This document shows positions 38,566-50,829 of a stretch of 64,000 nt of DNA, piece after piece. A program made the position numbers and the translations under genes. The stretch's first letter is position 1; every line of letters begins with the position of its first letter. The notes under the pieces are model-generated. The model was given only the letters and a program-made list of their open reading frames with translations, made no database searches and was not told the DNA's origin. Origin of the DNA: Gossypium raimondii (taxonomy: Eukaryota; Streptophyta; Magnoliopsida; Malvales; Malvaceae); NCBI RefSeq assembly GCF_025698545.1, contig NC_068575.1:57049980-57113979 (forward strand). Direction: 5' to 3'.

Positions 38566-38830
38566 ATGAGAGAGGCGGAAATTATGTATTGAGCTTCACT
38601 GGAGCTATCGAGAAGGATATGATTGGGCCCTTGATCGAAGTCCAATATCTATGATCTAAAGTAAAGAAAGGCCCATTTTGGGTGAAAGAAAGAGAATGGT
38701 CATGAAAACCGAATGATTTCTTTTTCTTGGGGCGATAAAACCAAATGAAATGGTGTTTTAAGTATGCGTGTGTCTGATCCATTCATTTTGTAGTCATGTT
38801 CTCTCTTTCGTCTCTTCGTTTCAATCGCTG
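38566..38830 (+). promoter_or_regulatory. Promoter/5' leader segment of the HDR1-like gene, copy B of a duplicated block
   Basis: Homologous to 33402-33640 (see there), in the same orientation, 220-485 bp upstream of the HDR1-like start codon. The similarity runs into the CT-rich leader ('gtcatgttctctctttcgtc'). Confidence 0.7.
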
Positions 38831-39050
38831 CGTTTACATTTCAATTTATTATCCTCTTTCTTTCCTTGTATTCTAGTTTAATAATAAAATCCAAATTCAA
38901 CAACAAAAGCAAAACTCAAATTTGTCGAGCAAAAAAAAAAAAAACAGATATCATTTTGTTTGCTCTTTTCCTATTTTTGGACTTTTCTGTGTATTCACAG
39001 TTTGAGACGAAAGAATTGGGGCATCTCTCTCTCTTTAGTTAGATTTATTA

Positions 39051-41530
39051 ATGGAGAAAGAAGAGAAGAAGAAGAAGATGGAGGTAGATTCAGCTCCAGC
39101 AGCAGCTTTGGAAGGGTTTTCACCAGTCTCTACAACTAGGATTTTCTGGAATTCCAGGAAAAGATCTGGTACTTCCTTTTTCACTTTTCTTCCCCTTTTG
39201 CTTTGTTAATTTCATTTTAGAAAAAAAGAGAAAAAGAAAAAGAGAGAGAGCTATGAACATGTTTAATTCACTTTCCTTCTGTCTTTTTCTTTTTCCTTCT
39301 ATTTTCCATGTTTTGACTTTTCTTATCATCTTCAATTGAACTAAATTCATTTGACAAACTCCTTGTTTTGAACGACCAAAAGAAAAAGAAAATATAAAAT
39401 TGATGAATTCATGGTATTGATGACTTTAGAAATTCAGAGTGTTTTGTTTGATTGGTGCCATGTAGTGGTTACTTTGCTGCTACGTTAATTTGCCGGGTTT
39501 TGCGTGCCTTAGCATAATGATCAATTCATCATCTATATATTTCATTTTCTTGTCTATTATCCTGATTTGATTATCTTTTAATTTCCAACACGCTTTCCCT
39601 AATTTTTTGTTGATGCTTTGGCTTCAATGCTTTTTTTTTTTTTGTATGTTTAATATTGCAGTTGGTTTACGTTTACTTGAAAAAACTGTTAAAAAGAAAA
39701 TAAATTAGAACAACCACCACTTAGAACTTTCTTGTGCCCACCATTTCCACCTAACTGATTTGAATCTCTTTCTCTAATTTATTCATTTATTTATATTTCT
39801 TTGAATAGGTTGGAAAACAGAAATTTGTTTTCTCTATTTCTGTATATCATGTGACAATCAAGCACGTTAAAATTAAGCTCTTAACTAGTTTAAAAATGGG
39901 TTGGGTTTTGGGCATGTATTTCTTTTTTAAATTCGGTCCGGAAGGATTTTAAATCTTGATTGACATCATGTGATAAAATATATATATATATATATATCTC
40001 TTCTTTCGAGGAATTAATTATTTTATTTACAAATTTGGGTTAACCTATGCTGACCTAGATTGTGTTTTTACACCTGGGATCCTGTCTAGGCATAATTTTC
40101 TAGTTGTATTTTTTGGTCAGGTCCGGTTTAGACAGACAATTTTTTATAAAACAAAAAGTGGAAAGGATAAAATCTAAATATTTGTTTTTTTGACGTCCTA
40201 GGAATGGAGACTTCCTAATCAAATCTATAGAAGCTTCTAATTATGACTTCAAGCATATGTTCATATGAGCTATTTGTTCCCAATAAACCTATACCGTGGT
40301 AAATTAAACCTTTTCTTTTTAATGTATATTTGGAGGATAAAAACCTCGAATTTAGAGGAAGATGAAGGGTGTGTCATTTAGAAACTGTTTCAAATAAGTC
40401 TTAGCCAAGAGTGTAGATTAGATTTATGTTACGTTCAAGTACCTTTTGAAGGTTTTCATGTATTTCAAGAAAAAACACACAAGTACGACTGTTAAACAAG
40501 CAGTTTTTAGCTTCATAAATTATTTCTATCTTCACAATTAAGTTCAGTGAATTCCTGTTTTAGAAGATCGAGTAAGCTTAAAGAAGCTTGGAACTTAACT
40601 ACAAATGAGGTTTAAATGGCTTCATGTTTGGTTTAGAAATGCATCTAAAATTAGTTGGAATTAGAATGTTTTAACTTCTCTCCGACAGCTAGCGGGAGGA
40701 ATTTAGACAAGGTAACAGAAGAGACTGCTAATGTGACACCCACCAAACAGGAAGAACAAACTCTTGATCAAGACAATACACCGGATTCCGCTACCTCTTC
40801 TGAACTTTCCGAGCGTCGGAAGGCTCTCTTTGAACCACTGGAACCTATTAAAAACATCAATGGCCGGCGACCATCAGCTGAGTCTTTGCTTCCCCCACCA
40901 GACTTCGATGCTGCGAGCTATCCAAAGGGCTGGCTGATTGGAAAGAAGAGGAAGCTGGTAAATGTTGACGTTGTTGAGAGCATGCGGAGGATTGCAGTCC
41001 AGGAAATGAATAGAAAGGTCTCATGTCATATACTTAACCTCCTCTCAAAACACTAGCATCTATCTTATATTACATTGACTCCAATAAATGTCAGATATGG
41101 ATATGTCTAACACGGATCTGAATATTTGTAAGATAAGGGTATTTTAAGAAAAATGAAGAGTCCATATGACATCTTGATTTGTAGAGTCCATGTCTAAATA
41201 AGTGCTAGATACGAGAACTTGAAAAAGAAAAAAAGAAAAAAGAGCGTATGCAGCTGATATGGTGAGAAAGTTGTATAGGATAATGAGTAGAGACGATGGA
41301 AGGTAATAACTTGAAATGGTTAAAATATGCAGGACAGGGAAATTGATGGGTTGAATGAGCAGTTGGAAGAAGATGCGAGGTGCTTAGAACATCTGCAACT
41401 TCAGCTTTTACAAGAGAAAAGTAAAAGATCAGAGGTGGAGAGAGAAAACGCAATGCTTCAAGAACAGGTATCCATGCTGATGAATATGTTGCAGGAAGGT
41501 GAGGAAGGTCCAGATGATCATGAACCTTGA
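39051..41530 (+). CDS. HEADING DATE REPRESSOR 1-like protein
   Basis: Three exons: 39051-39168, 40689-41017 and 41333-41530, in phase; 214 residues. The N-terminus is charged (MEKEEKKKK), then PVSTTRIFW, then a Ser/Thr- and acid-rich stretch. The conserved block follows: [51 protein letters not shown] and [13 protein letters not shown]. The last exon forms a coiled coil (about residues 150-205) of leucine-rich heptads. Rice HDR1 represses flowering and binds a SnRK1-type kinase; a role in eudicots is inference only. The KKRK stretch could serve in nuclear import. Intron 1 is 1.5 kb and has an AT microsatellite near 39980. Start choice: first Met after the CT-rich leader, in frame, with no upstream alternative. 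Confidence 0.88.
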
Positions 41531-41839
41531 AAACATTTTCATTTAATTGTTCTTTTCTTTGTAGAGTTAGTTGTCGGAAAATTAGTAAAGAAGGGCATGC
41601 AGGATATATATGGCATGCAATCTACCCTCCCCACGATTTAAATTTGCACCCACCCACCCACAGTTAGTCGCGTCTCGTTTGTTGCAGAAGACATGATGAA
41701 TATTATTGCAATGTATTATGTATGAAAAAGAAAATGTCAAAGCTGTAAAATAGTCGGCTACTTAGGTAGATATGATTTAAGTTTGTTTTGGCGTGGATGC
41801 CAAATTATACTAAATAAATTGTTTATCTGTTTGGATTTT

Positions 41840-41965
41840 TACACTGCAACTGCATGATTGTTGGTTAAATAATCGCGTTCTTTCTCAACTCTGGATAAGC
41901 TTGTGAAACAAATTTATAAGCCTGCAGAGAAAAAGGAATGGGAATGGGAATTGGACCATAACCCC
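41840..41965. repeat. 3' flank of the HDR1-like gene, copy B of a duplicated block
   Basis: Matches 36550-36720 downstream of the Rab gene in order and orientation. It begins about 315 bp after the HDR1-like stop codon. Confidence 0.75.
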
Positions 41966-42144
41966 ATAGGCAAAACAAGAAAAGGAAAAACAATTTTTTT
42001 CTTATGAAGGCATAAAAAGACTAATTGCTTTTGATTGGGAAATTGAGCTCAAACATATGTTTTGTGAAGAGAATCGATTAGCTAATCGAATGACGGTCAT
42101 GCCTTTTAACCTTAAACCTGATATTTATGTTTTTTCACAGTGAT

Positions 42145-43136
42145 TGTCGAAACTATTTTTTTGAAAACAAAAATAAGTTATCGACTTTAAAAACAAAAAT
42201 TGGAGTCGCCACCGATCCTTTATTAAGGTGTGATCGGCTCACCATAAAAACAATTTTGGTCTGCAAAATTTGAGAAAACAGGTTCGGGAGTCAGTTACGC
42301 ACGAGGAAGGGTTAGCACCCTCGTAACGCCCAAAAATCGGTACCAAATTTGATTATTTTATGTCTTGATGTCGAAAATTTGAAAAGAGTTTGAATAAAAA
42401 ATTTTAACTCGAGGATGAATTAAAAAGATAAACATTCATACTTCAAAGAAGTAAAATATCACACCCAGTTAGTTAGGGCACAATATCTTTAAATCTTTAA
42501 AATATCGAATATTGCTTTTTGTTTTAGAAATTCTTATTTCGAGATAACGAAATGTCACGACCAGTAAGTTAGGACCCCACATTTTGAATTCCCGAGAATA
42601 AGCTTTTATTTGAAAATTGCAAATTTATTGTGAAATAAATACTTAGCTTGCTAAATTCATCGAAAAAATGATCACGATCCAGTAAGTTAGAACACATTTT
42701 TCTCGAGAATCATGATTGTCAAATATTTAAAATTTTTTAAAGAAATTGATTTTAATACTTTGATAGAACCAATATATATATTTTCTTTAAAACATGATAA
42801 AATGCTCGTGCATATATACGAAAATCACGAAAATGAATCAATAATACAATGTACGTGCATTTAAAAAAATAAACATAATAATGTATAAACATAATATATT
42901 AGTAATTATCAAAATATAGACATGTATATATAAAACAAATTTAAAAATATATATTTATAAAGGTATAGAATAATATATATCTATGTATACGTATATATAT
43001 AAAATATTTGGATCATAAAATATAGAAAACATATATATATTATAAAAGTATATACGCATACATATGAATATAAAGTTAAGAAAAATAAAATAAAATAAAA
43101 TATATGATATGTATATAGTATATATTTAAAACGTTT

Positions 43137-43175
<39 letters not shown>

Positions 43176-44367
43176 TAAGAGGCATATGCGCATATAAATA
43201 AATATAATAATAGTACTATATAATATGATAATAATAATAAACTAATAACGATACAGTAATAATAATATAAATAAATAGTATTAATAACGTAATAAATAAA
43301 AAAATAGCAAATTAAGGATTAAATTAAAAACAAACAGAATTTGAAAGCTAAATTTGAAAATAAAAACAAGAAAGGGAGTAGTTTAAAACACGCGCAACAG
43401 GGAGAGGGCCGAAGGAGAAAATTACCCAAAAACACTGCACAACACTGCACTAAAATAAAACAGATTCGATATTTCATGGATAAATTTGAAAACAAAAAGA
43501 AATGGTTTTGAAATAATAGGATAAAATGGAAGGATTAAAAACAAAAATAACCCATTTCAAACTCTAGTTAAAACCTTATTCCCTTTTGCTGTAACAGCAG
43601 CCTCAAGAACTGCTCCATCCTCTCCTCTGCTTTGCAAGCCAAACTCCCCCCCTTCCAACTTCGATTTAGACGAAGAGAAGCAAAGATGTCGACGGCGCAC
43701 TTCGTTTGGTAAGGATTTCTCCTCTTTCTTTTATTTTTGTTTTAAAAAATTAAAGGAAAAACCCCAAAATAAAATCAAAAAACAATAAAAAGAACAGGAA
43801 AAAAAGAACAAAACCGATCACCTTTCCAAAATTCTTCCTCTGATTCTTTACTTGTATTTCATTAATCTTTCAATACAATATTTTGCTCCAATTTCTTATT
43901 TTTATCCACTCTCTCAATAATTTTCTGATACAAAAATGTCCACCCCCTCTTCTCTATTTTTCTTTTTTCTCTTCATTTTCGTAACCCCCCATTTTCTCCT
44001 TTTTTCCTCCTTTTGTTGCCGTTTTTGATCTGTTTCAGGGACACTGAAGGAGACGTGCAGGACGTGCGTAGAAAGTGACAACCGTTGGCACACACGCGCT
44101 GTGAGAACCCGATGATTACGGCACCGTTGAAACTGCTACTGTTTTTTTTTTTTTTTGCTGTTTGCTTGTTGTTTTTTTTTTTTTGGTGATTTAGGCTAGT
44201 GGGTTTGATGTAATTGGGCTTTAGGCTAATGTAATTGGGTTACAATTTGGGCTTGGGTTAATTGAGTTTAGTAATGGACTTCTAATTTTAAATTTGGATC
44301 TCTAAAGCTTTAGGCTAATTGGGCCGTGTAAAGGATTTTGGGCCCTGGGCAATAATTGGGTATTACA
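42145..44367 (-). mobile_element. Solo LTR (about 2.2 kb)
   Basis: Plus strand begins TGTCGAAACT and ends GGGTATTACA, flanked by GTGAT at 42140-42144 and 44368-44372, a perfect 5-bp target duplication. No coding domain, so a solo LTR. I place it on the minus strand because a TGTAATACCC start is common in such LTRs; orientation is uncertain. The 'gagtcgccaccgatc…' and 'cgcacgaggaagggttagca' blocks near 42205-42320 are familiar from plant Ty3 LTRs. It also contains an AT microsatellite and a GC-rich leader-like stretch at 43590-43710. Confidence 0.82.
43140..43169. repeat. TA microsatellite
   Basis: About 14 TA units inside the solo LTR; with neighbouring AT-rich text it generates a spurious Tyr/Ile-rich open frame on the minus strand. 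Confidence 0.9.
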
Positions 44368-44427
44368 GTGATCAAATGCAATTCTTTGGATTCTACATGA
44401 AAATTTAGATGATTTTGTAGTGTCTAG

Positions 44428-44843
44428 TGTCACGGGCCAAAGTACAAAGCCCGTGACCATGGCACAAGATGGGCCCCATGGAGGTCGATCGATTAGATGA
44501 GAATTATTTAGCTCACGGGAACTGGCCCGATTCTAAGAACTGTTGGAGAAGCTTGTTAGGTTGAAGCCTGGTTGACCCGATGATGGAGATATGTCAACAT
44601 AGGCTATTTTTAGTAAGTAGAGGAATCATATCTTGTAGATTTGATATGATATGATCTAATCTTGTAAATCTCAAAATTAAGAGATAGGTTAATCTCGTTT
44701 GTCGATGTAATTAGATCTTAACTGTCGATTTTGGAGGAGCTCAACTATAAATAGAGAGAGTATTCCTCAATCACTTTGTTTGCATTCTCTAAAGGAATCC
44801 TCACTTTTGGGAGTAAATGTTGACTTAGGTGAGTCCCGTGACA
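44428..44843 (+). mobile_element. Short solo LTR, probably Copia-type (416 bp)
   Basis: Starts TGTCACGGG and ends CCCGTGACA, a perfect 9-bp terminal inverted repeat. CTAG lies directly on both sides (44424-44427 and 44844-44847), probably what remains of a 5-bp target duplication. A TATA box (TATAAATA, 44746-44753) followed by a short CT-rich leader is in the expected place for a plus-strand LTR promoter. No internal domain. It ends 234 bp before the MAGO start codon. Confidence 0.75.
44746..44753 (+). promoter_or_regulatory. TATA box of the short solo LTR
   Basis: TATAAATA, preceded by a C and followed by GAGAGAG, about 90 bp before the LTR end. A transcript from here would run towards the MAGO gene. 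Confidence 0.5.
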
Positions 44844-45077
44844 CTAGAATGATGATAATTTAATTCTTGTTATTTTATAAAGATTAAACGGTGAAAACTA
44901 TAACGCATGGTAAGTGTAGACCAAGACAAGCATGGAAGGCCCAGGAATTGTATTTTTGGGGTGGGCCAGATGAGTTGGCAATTTTACCCAAATAAATTTC
45001 CTGAAAATTAATATTCCCTGCCCTTCAGTAGAAATTGTGTTTCGTCGAGAGAGAATAACAGAGGGAAAGCTTAAGCA

Positions 45078-46091
45078 ATGGCGGCCGAGGAGGACAGCGG
45101 AGAGTTTTACCTCCGCTACTACGTGGGCCACAAAGGGAAATTCGGGCACGAGTTTTTGGAGTTCGAGTTCAGGCCAGATGGGAAGCTCCGATACGCTAAC
45201 AACTCCAACTACAAAAACGACACCATGATCCGCAAAGAGGTCTTCCTCACTCCTGCCGTTCTTAAGGAATGCCGCCGCATCATCGCCGAGAGCGAGGTTC
45301 CTTTCCTTTTCACCACTTTCCTATGCCATCATTTTTGCTATTTTTTCTTCTTCTGGAATTGAAACTGTTACTTACGCTACGAATGCTAATAAGGAAAGAG
45401 AATGGAAAAGAGGGAAACGTTTTTACTCTAATCATTAAGCAAGAAGTAGCACACGGTGTTATGTATCTCAATCATTAAATTACTAATTTTCCCTTTCTTT
45501 CCTTCCTACCAAACGGAATTTTAGGGTTTCATTTTTTTTCGGGGGGGGGGGGATCCATTTTGTTATGTCGTTGATTCACGTTATGAATTTTTCTGTCTTT
45601 AGCTTTTCAAATTGCTTCTTTTTTTTCCAACTGGATTCTAGTCTAGGCAAGCGAAACAATGACCACATTATCTTCTTGGTTGATAAGTTAAAAGATATAG
45701 TTTTTTAGTTGATAATTGATTATGGTAATTTGGAGTTGATGTAGAGTTTTATTTATGATGGTTGTGTAGATAATGAAGGAAGATGATAACAATTGGCCAG
45801 AACCAGACCGTGTTGGGCGGCAAGAGCTTGAGATAGTGATGGGGAATGAGCACATCTCTTTCACAACTTCAAAGATTGGGTCCCTTGTTGATGTTCAGAG
45901 CAGTAAGGATCCTGAAGGTCTTCGCATATTTTATTATCTGGTTCAGGTCAGTAAGTCAATATACATTATCCTCTTCTTTTAACCATTATATGGTTCAGGT
46001 CTCATATTGATTGCCATTTTATGTGGGGCAGGATTTGAAGTGCTTTGTATTCTCTCTTATCTCACTCCACTTCAAGATCAAGCCTATTTGA
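45078..46091 (+). CDS. MAGO: MAGO NASHI homologue, exon-junction complex core
   Basis: Three exons: 45078-45296, 45770-45946 and 46032-46091, in phase; 151 residues, the usual MAGO length. The sequence is almost invariant across eukaryotes: [89 protein letters not shown], and C-terminal HFKIKPI. MAGO pairs with Y14 in the exon-junction complex, which marks spliced mRNA and acts in its localisation and nonsense-mediated decay. The protein looks intact. Intron 1 contains a run of 12 G (45541-45552). A short LTR lies directly upstream and may form part of the promoter. Confidence 0.97.
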
Positions 46092-48213
46092 AGAATGAAT
46101 GATGATATTGAAATCCTCCACTATAGAGGGGAGAGAGGTGTGTCTGTCACAATTGGCGTTTCTGCTTTTGATATAAAGCTTTATTTTCCATTTCCTTTTG
46201 TTCTCTTGAATTGATGAGCTAAGTCTGTGTATGGTTTGGTTGTGTGAGTATTTTTTTGGAATTACATAATGTCACTCTGTTTCTGTTATGAAAGCTTTTA
46301 TGATTGTGCACTTGTTTTCTTTTTAGTGTTCCAAATTAGAAGTTCTTTCAGCGTTGTCAATTTAATTTAGGTACATATGTTCCTTGATTGTTTTCTTTAT
46401 CGTGAATATTGTTTTACATCTCAAATGAAAATGGAGACTTTGGCATCTTTTTCATTGGATTTATACAAAAGGGAGTTGAACCCAAAGAGGCAAAGTTCAA
46501 GCTTAAGTTTGACTCAACACTCAAGGCAGGCTCATTTGACTCACAGCTCAACATTTAATTAAACTCCTTCATATTTAAGCTCTTTACATATAATAAAGGT
46601 GCATTTTTAATTTTATAATACAAAAATATATTGAAGTGTTCCGAATGTTATGGAGTGCAAATTTGGTTTGTTGATAGCTTTTTTAAGGTCAAACTCAAGT
46701 AGTTTACGAGTATGGGGCATGATGGCAGCGGTGGCGGTAAGGAGGAGGAGGAGGAAGCATAAGTCTCCCCAAAAACACCCTAAATATTTTGCCCTTAAAT
46801 AAAAAAAAACAGCAGGTTAATTGTTCTGCTTTACATAATTTGGAATTGAAATGTGAGTTACTAGTAAAATTTCAGGGTTAACGCTAACAGTTGAAAGAAA
46901 GAGCAAAACAGAAGATAGGATTGGAGAAAAAGCGGATATTCTCTTGACACCTTGGGTTTAGGGTATTCTTTTTCTGCGTGATGACTGTGAGGCACAAGGA
47001 GGTAAAGAGAACCATACTTTGATGGTTTTAGGGTTTATGATTGTAACCACATTTTGACAAAGAAAGATAACTACTGAGGACCATGATTAATTTCCTTATC
47101 TTAATGATGGACTCCCAGTTCCATATTTTCCTTTTTTCGCTAAATCGGGCTCCCGGCATTACAAATTTCCAATTTTAATAAACAATACCTAAAATACTAG
47201 ATACAAATGCAGCCCCATCGGTGATAATAGTAGTGTCAGTGTCCCAACAAATTCATGCAGCTGGCCTCAATAGCTTCAAGCGTATTCAATTTTTCAGTGC
47301 GATTTAGATTTTCATTTGCAGATATCTAAAATCTTTGGCTTGTCAATGCCTTATTAATTAAAGGCTTACGAAAGTCTCAAGAAAGGGTCATAATATTCAT
47401 TGGCTACATGATGCCCACTACAATGCATTAAGGTCGATAACATGCAGGTTGGCCTTATGTGGAGCATCTGAGTAGGTAAATTGCAAGGGTGGTGACCTAA
47501 CTTCTAGAGGGAGATGGATGAATGGTTTGAACCATGTTTTGTTTTTTTTTAATCTTTAGTAAATATACAAAGTTATAAAAGAGTCTATTATTCATGGTAC
47601 CATTACGTGGGTCTTGCAAGTTGCAAATGCAGCATACTACTAACACATGGACAGCTCATGGGTTGGGACGGTAGCTGAAACAGCCAGTCACCTCTTTTGA
47701 ATTTAATCCTAACCAGACGTACTTTCCTCTTATTCCACTCCAAGGGAAAAAAGAACCTTTGAATCAATGCAGCCCATCACCTTGAAAAGTATAGTTTTGG
47801 TGATATGTTGTTTTAGGGAAAACAGAGCAGAACGTTACTACTGGCTATGACTAACAACAAAAGCAAATACATGTTACTGTTAGTTGTATTACCCACCCAA
47901 GAAATTCACTTTTGTAGTTTAGATTTTTACAACACATGGAAAATATCATCAAAGAGTAGGACCCACAAATTACAATCGAACATTTTCCCACATGTAATCA
48001 CATGATGGATTTTGGGATGCCATCATCAGCAGAATAACATTAGGCAGCCACAGGTTTTAATAACTGGAAACCTCAGGAAAATGACTTCAATCCACAAATG
48101 AACCCACCTTTTAAGTTTGTTCCTTCTTTGGCTCTTGCAAGTTAAGTCTGAAATTTTAATAATCATAAGCCAAACTCAAAATCCCACACTCCTTTTTGTG
48201 TAAAGACAAAGAC
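46092..48213. other. Intergenic, no gene recognised
   Basis: The first 200-300 bases are probably the MAGO 3' UTR. The rest is non-coding by eye; a GGA-rich stretch lies at 46735-46760. No repeat family or RNA gene identified. Confidence 0.5.
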
Positions 48214-48220
48214 CTTATAA
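48214..48220 (+). promoter_or_regulatory. Candidate TATA box of the U-type cyclin gene
   Basis: TTATAAA, 117 bp upstream of the chosen start codon, in an otherwise GC-moderate stretch. Position fits a start of transcription near 48245. Confidence 0.35.
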
Positions 48221-48336
48221 ACCCCACCAAATGCGGCCATCCAAGTAATAATTCAATTCCTTGATTGAAAATACCATCCTTACCTGTCTATAACACAAAA
48301 CAGAGCCATACTTTTGGTCCAAAAACCTTTTCAGCT

Positions 48337-49024
48337 ATGGCAGAGTTAGAGAACCCAAATGTGATGCCAAATCTCATAACATTTCTGTCTTCTCTTCTTC
48401 AAAAATTGGCTGAATCTAACGATGTAAACCGTCGGTTTAAGGCTCAGAAAGTTTCAGTGTTCCACGGTCTGAGTCGACCAACTATCTCAATTCAAAACTA
48501 CTTAGACCGAATTTACAAGTATGCAAATTGTAGCCCTTGTTGTTTTATTGTTGCATATGTTTATCTTGATCGGTTTGCTCAAAGGCGACCTTCATTGCCC
48601 ATCAATTCATTCAACGTTCATCGCCTGCTTATCACAAGCGTGATGGTCGCTGCAAAGTTCATGGATGACATGTAAGTTCTTAAACTCTTTAGTAAACCAT
48701 ACATGATTCTTGGATTTTATTTTCTTCAGCATGTGAAAACTCTTCAGGTATTACAACAATGCTTACTATGCAAAAGTAGGAGGAATCAGCACAACAGAAA
48801 TGAACTTCCTAGAAGTGGATTTTCTGTTTGGATTGGGTTTCCAGTTAAATGTAACCCCCAATACCTTTAATACATACTACTCCTACCTGAAAAGAGAGAC
48901 CATGTTGCAGCAATGTCCTCCAAGTATTGTGGAATCCTCTTTAAGCCTTGGAAGATCACTAAACCTCCATTTATGTTTCAATGAAGAAGATTCCACCCAT
49001 CAAAATCAACAATTAGCTGTTTAA
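48337..49024 (+). CDS. CYCU4: Cyclin-U4/P4-type cyclin
   Basis: Two exons: 48337-48671 and 48748-49024, joining AT|G to give MYYNNAYYA; 203 residues. Visible features: MAELENPNVMPNLITFLSSL start, FHGLSRPTISIQNYLDRIYK, then the PHO80-like cyclin box (ANCSPCCFIVAYVYLDRF, INSFNVHRLLITSVMVAAKF, YYAKVGGISTTEMNFLEVDF, LFGLGFQLNVTPNTFN). U/P-type cyclins bind A-type cyclin-dependent kinases and link growth or hormone and nutrient signals to division. An in-frame Met 24 codons upstream (48265) exists, but the family starts at MAELENP. The protein ends QLAV as in other U4 cyclins. Intact. Confidence 0.95.
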
Positions 49025-49379
49025 GGTCTTTACTTTTATTATGTTAGCTCTGAATGTAGTTGCATACAAAAGGTATGATAGTGACTTCACTTGTTTAAAC
49101 ATCTTGGGGTGGCAGACTGAGCCAACATCACATGTTCTTTTTCTCTCTCTTTCTCTTTCTTCTTTTGGTTGATTATGGTTAATTTCCTTTTAATTTGGGG
49201 TTTAGAAATATATATTAATTTAGATGATACCATACAAAAGATACAACTAACAAGAACCCATATATCAGAGACTTAAAATTATTTATCAAGTTGTAGATAA
49301 ATACCAATCCTATTTCCTGGATTACAATATACATGATGATGATGAAGCTAGCTAAGCAGCTCTTGGGAGAATTTAAGTC

Positions 49380-49745
49380 TGCACCTGTTGAACATCTGCA
49401 TGGAAATTCGGATAACAAATGGCCCAGCGGCGGCCATCAAGATGAAGCGAAACCTCACAGACTCATGAGGCGTGACGGTGAAAACAGATGATGCGTAGGT
49501 GACCATCATGGAAGCCGTGGCTACTCAGATCTCGAAATGAAATGGGAACTTATACGTCAGAGAGATGATGACTAGAATCGAGGAGGAAAGAGCGAGGGTG
49601 TTGGAAATCAAGAAAATATAAAAGGCATGCTTTTGAGAGGCGTAAATGGCCCTGCCTGCGACGTGCCCACCTTCACTGTCTTGCCAAACCCCGCCCGGTG
49701 GGCTGACACCTGCTTGGAAGGTCGCGGCGGCCTTCTTCGTACTGG
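49380..49745 (-). pseudogene. PGG-domain (ankyrin-repeat protein type) fragment
   Basis: The minus strand reads AAATFQAGVSPPGGVWQDSE, then GHVAGRAIYASQKHAFYIFL, TLALSSSILVIISLTYKFPF, a TGA where the family has Trp, then VATASMMVTYASSVFTVTP and RFRFILMAAAGPFVI. This is the membrane PGG domain of plant ankyrin-repeat proteins (ACD6-like group). No ankyrin repeats, no start and a premature stop, so a truncated relic. Nothing else of the gene is visible between the cyclin and the tRNA. Confidence 0.75.
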
Positions 49746-50415
49746 AAATATTTAAACCAACTCCTACCTGTGCTCGAAGAAGGGCTCCCCATTTTTCTGA
49801 TATTGCAGTAACAGTATTCTCTGAGTTTCATTGCCGATTATTTTTGTTCATTCAAGGAGTTAAATATAAAAAGATGAGAACTGGACATAGAGTTAGATCG
49901 GAGAACACAGAAATGGAAATGTATCCATAGAGTTAATTAGCCGTATCAATTCAACTTACTTTATTCAAATTCTCTGTACAAGGATATTTCGGTGTTACAA
50001 TTTTGAAAATCACAACCTGTTTCCATTCACCAGTTTCACACCCATTCTTTCTATCTAATCTGCAGTTTTAAGTTGGCAAAAGTATCATCCAGCTCTCTCA
50101 CATCAAATTAATCGAGTAAATTAGTGTTTCTTTTTATTAAAATTCCATCTATTTTTACAGTTAAAAACTTATTTACGTAGGTCAGAATGAAGTATATGTG
50201 CCAGACTATGTGTTACTGTCTGTTATTCTATCAATCAGGTCAATTTTTAACTATACAAATACATGAAATTTTTAATAAAAAGAATCAATTTGCTGATTAA
50301 TTTAATATATAGGGACTAATTTATCTATTCTTTTAATAAAAGTGCAAAATAAAATCTAACTCGGGCTTCCAGACAATTTTACCAAATTTCTAACGTCCAT
50401 CACACAAAAGAAATT

Positions 50416-50421
50416 AAAAAA
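50416..50421 (-). terminator. Pol III terminator of tRNA-Trp
   Basis: Six consecutive T on the minus strand, 9 bases after the tRNA 3' end. Confidence 0.75.
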
Positions 50422-50430
50422 TCGGGAAAT

Positions 50431-50502
50431 TGAACCCGACGTGAATCGAACACGCAACCTTCTGATCTGGAGTCAGACGCGCTACCATTGCGCCACGGAT
50501 CC
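50431..50502 (-). tRNA. tRNA-Trp (CCA)
   Basis: 72 nt on the minus strand, GGATCCG…CGGGTTCA. All four stems pair (two wobbles in the acceptor stem). The anticodon CCA lies in 'ctgactccagatcag'. A box 'tggcgcaatggtagcg' and B box 'ggttgcgtgttcgattc' are present, no intron, no encoded CCA tail. A CAA sits directly upstream ('caacaag'), the usual plant Pol III start context. Matches the nuclear cytosolic plant tRNA-Trp, so it should be a working gene. Confidence 0.95.
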
Positions 50503-50829
50503 TTGTTGATAAGATTTAGAAGCTTTTTATATAAAACTAATAACTTTCCCATACACATCGCAAAAGAAATAATAGACCGTACTCTCACACCATAGCTACA
50601 ACTACAACATTTATGAGATTTTATATTTTGTAACTGAAACCGTCTACAAAAACAATGGTATATATTTGTATTCATTCGCATATCGAACTAATAAAGCAAA
50701 CATGGAGCTCAGATGATCCAAGTAACTAAGTTGGTGAATCATTTAATACATCAGAAATCTAGAAGATATCCTTTCCCTACCGTCTGCTGCACATTGATCC
50801 GATCAACACATTTAGCATGACAAGCCATC

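Noticed and set aside
42981-43193. 70-residue Tyr/Ile-rich open frame
   Set aside because: Translation of a TA microsatellite and neighbouring AT-rich sequence.
48265-48336. Upstream in-frame start for the U-type cyclin (24 extra residues)
   Set aside because: The family begins MAELENP; the extra residues have no conservation that I know and overlap the likely 5' leader.
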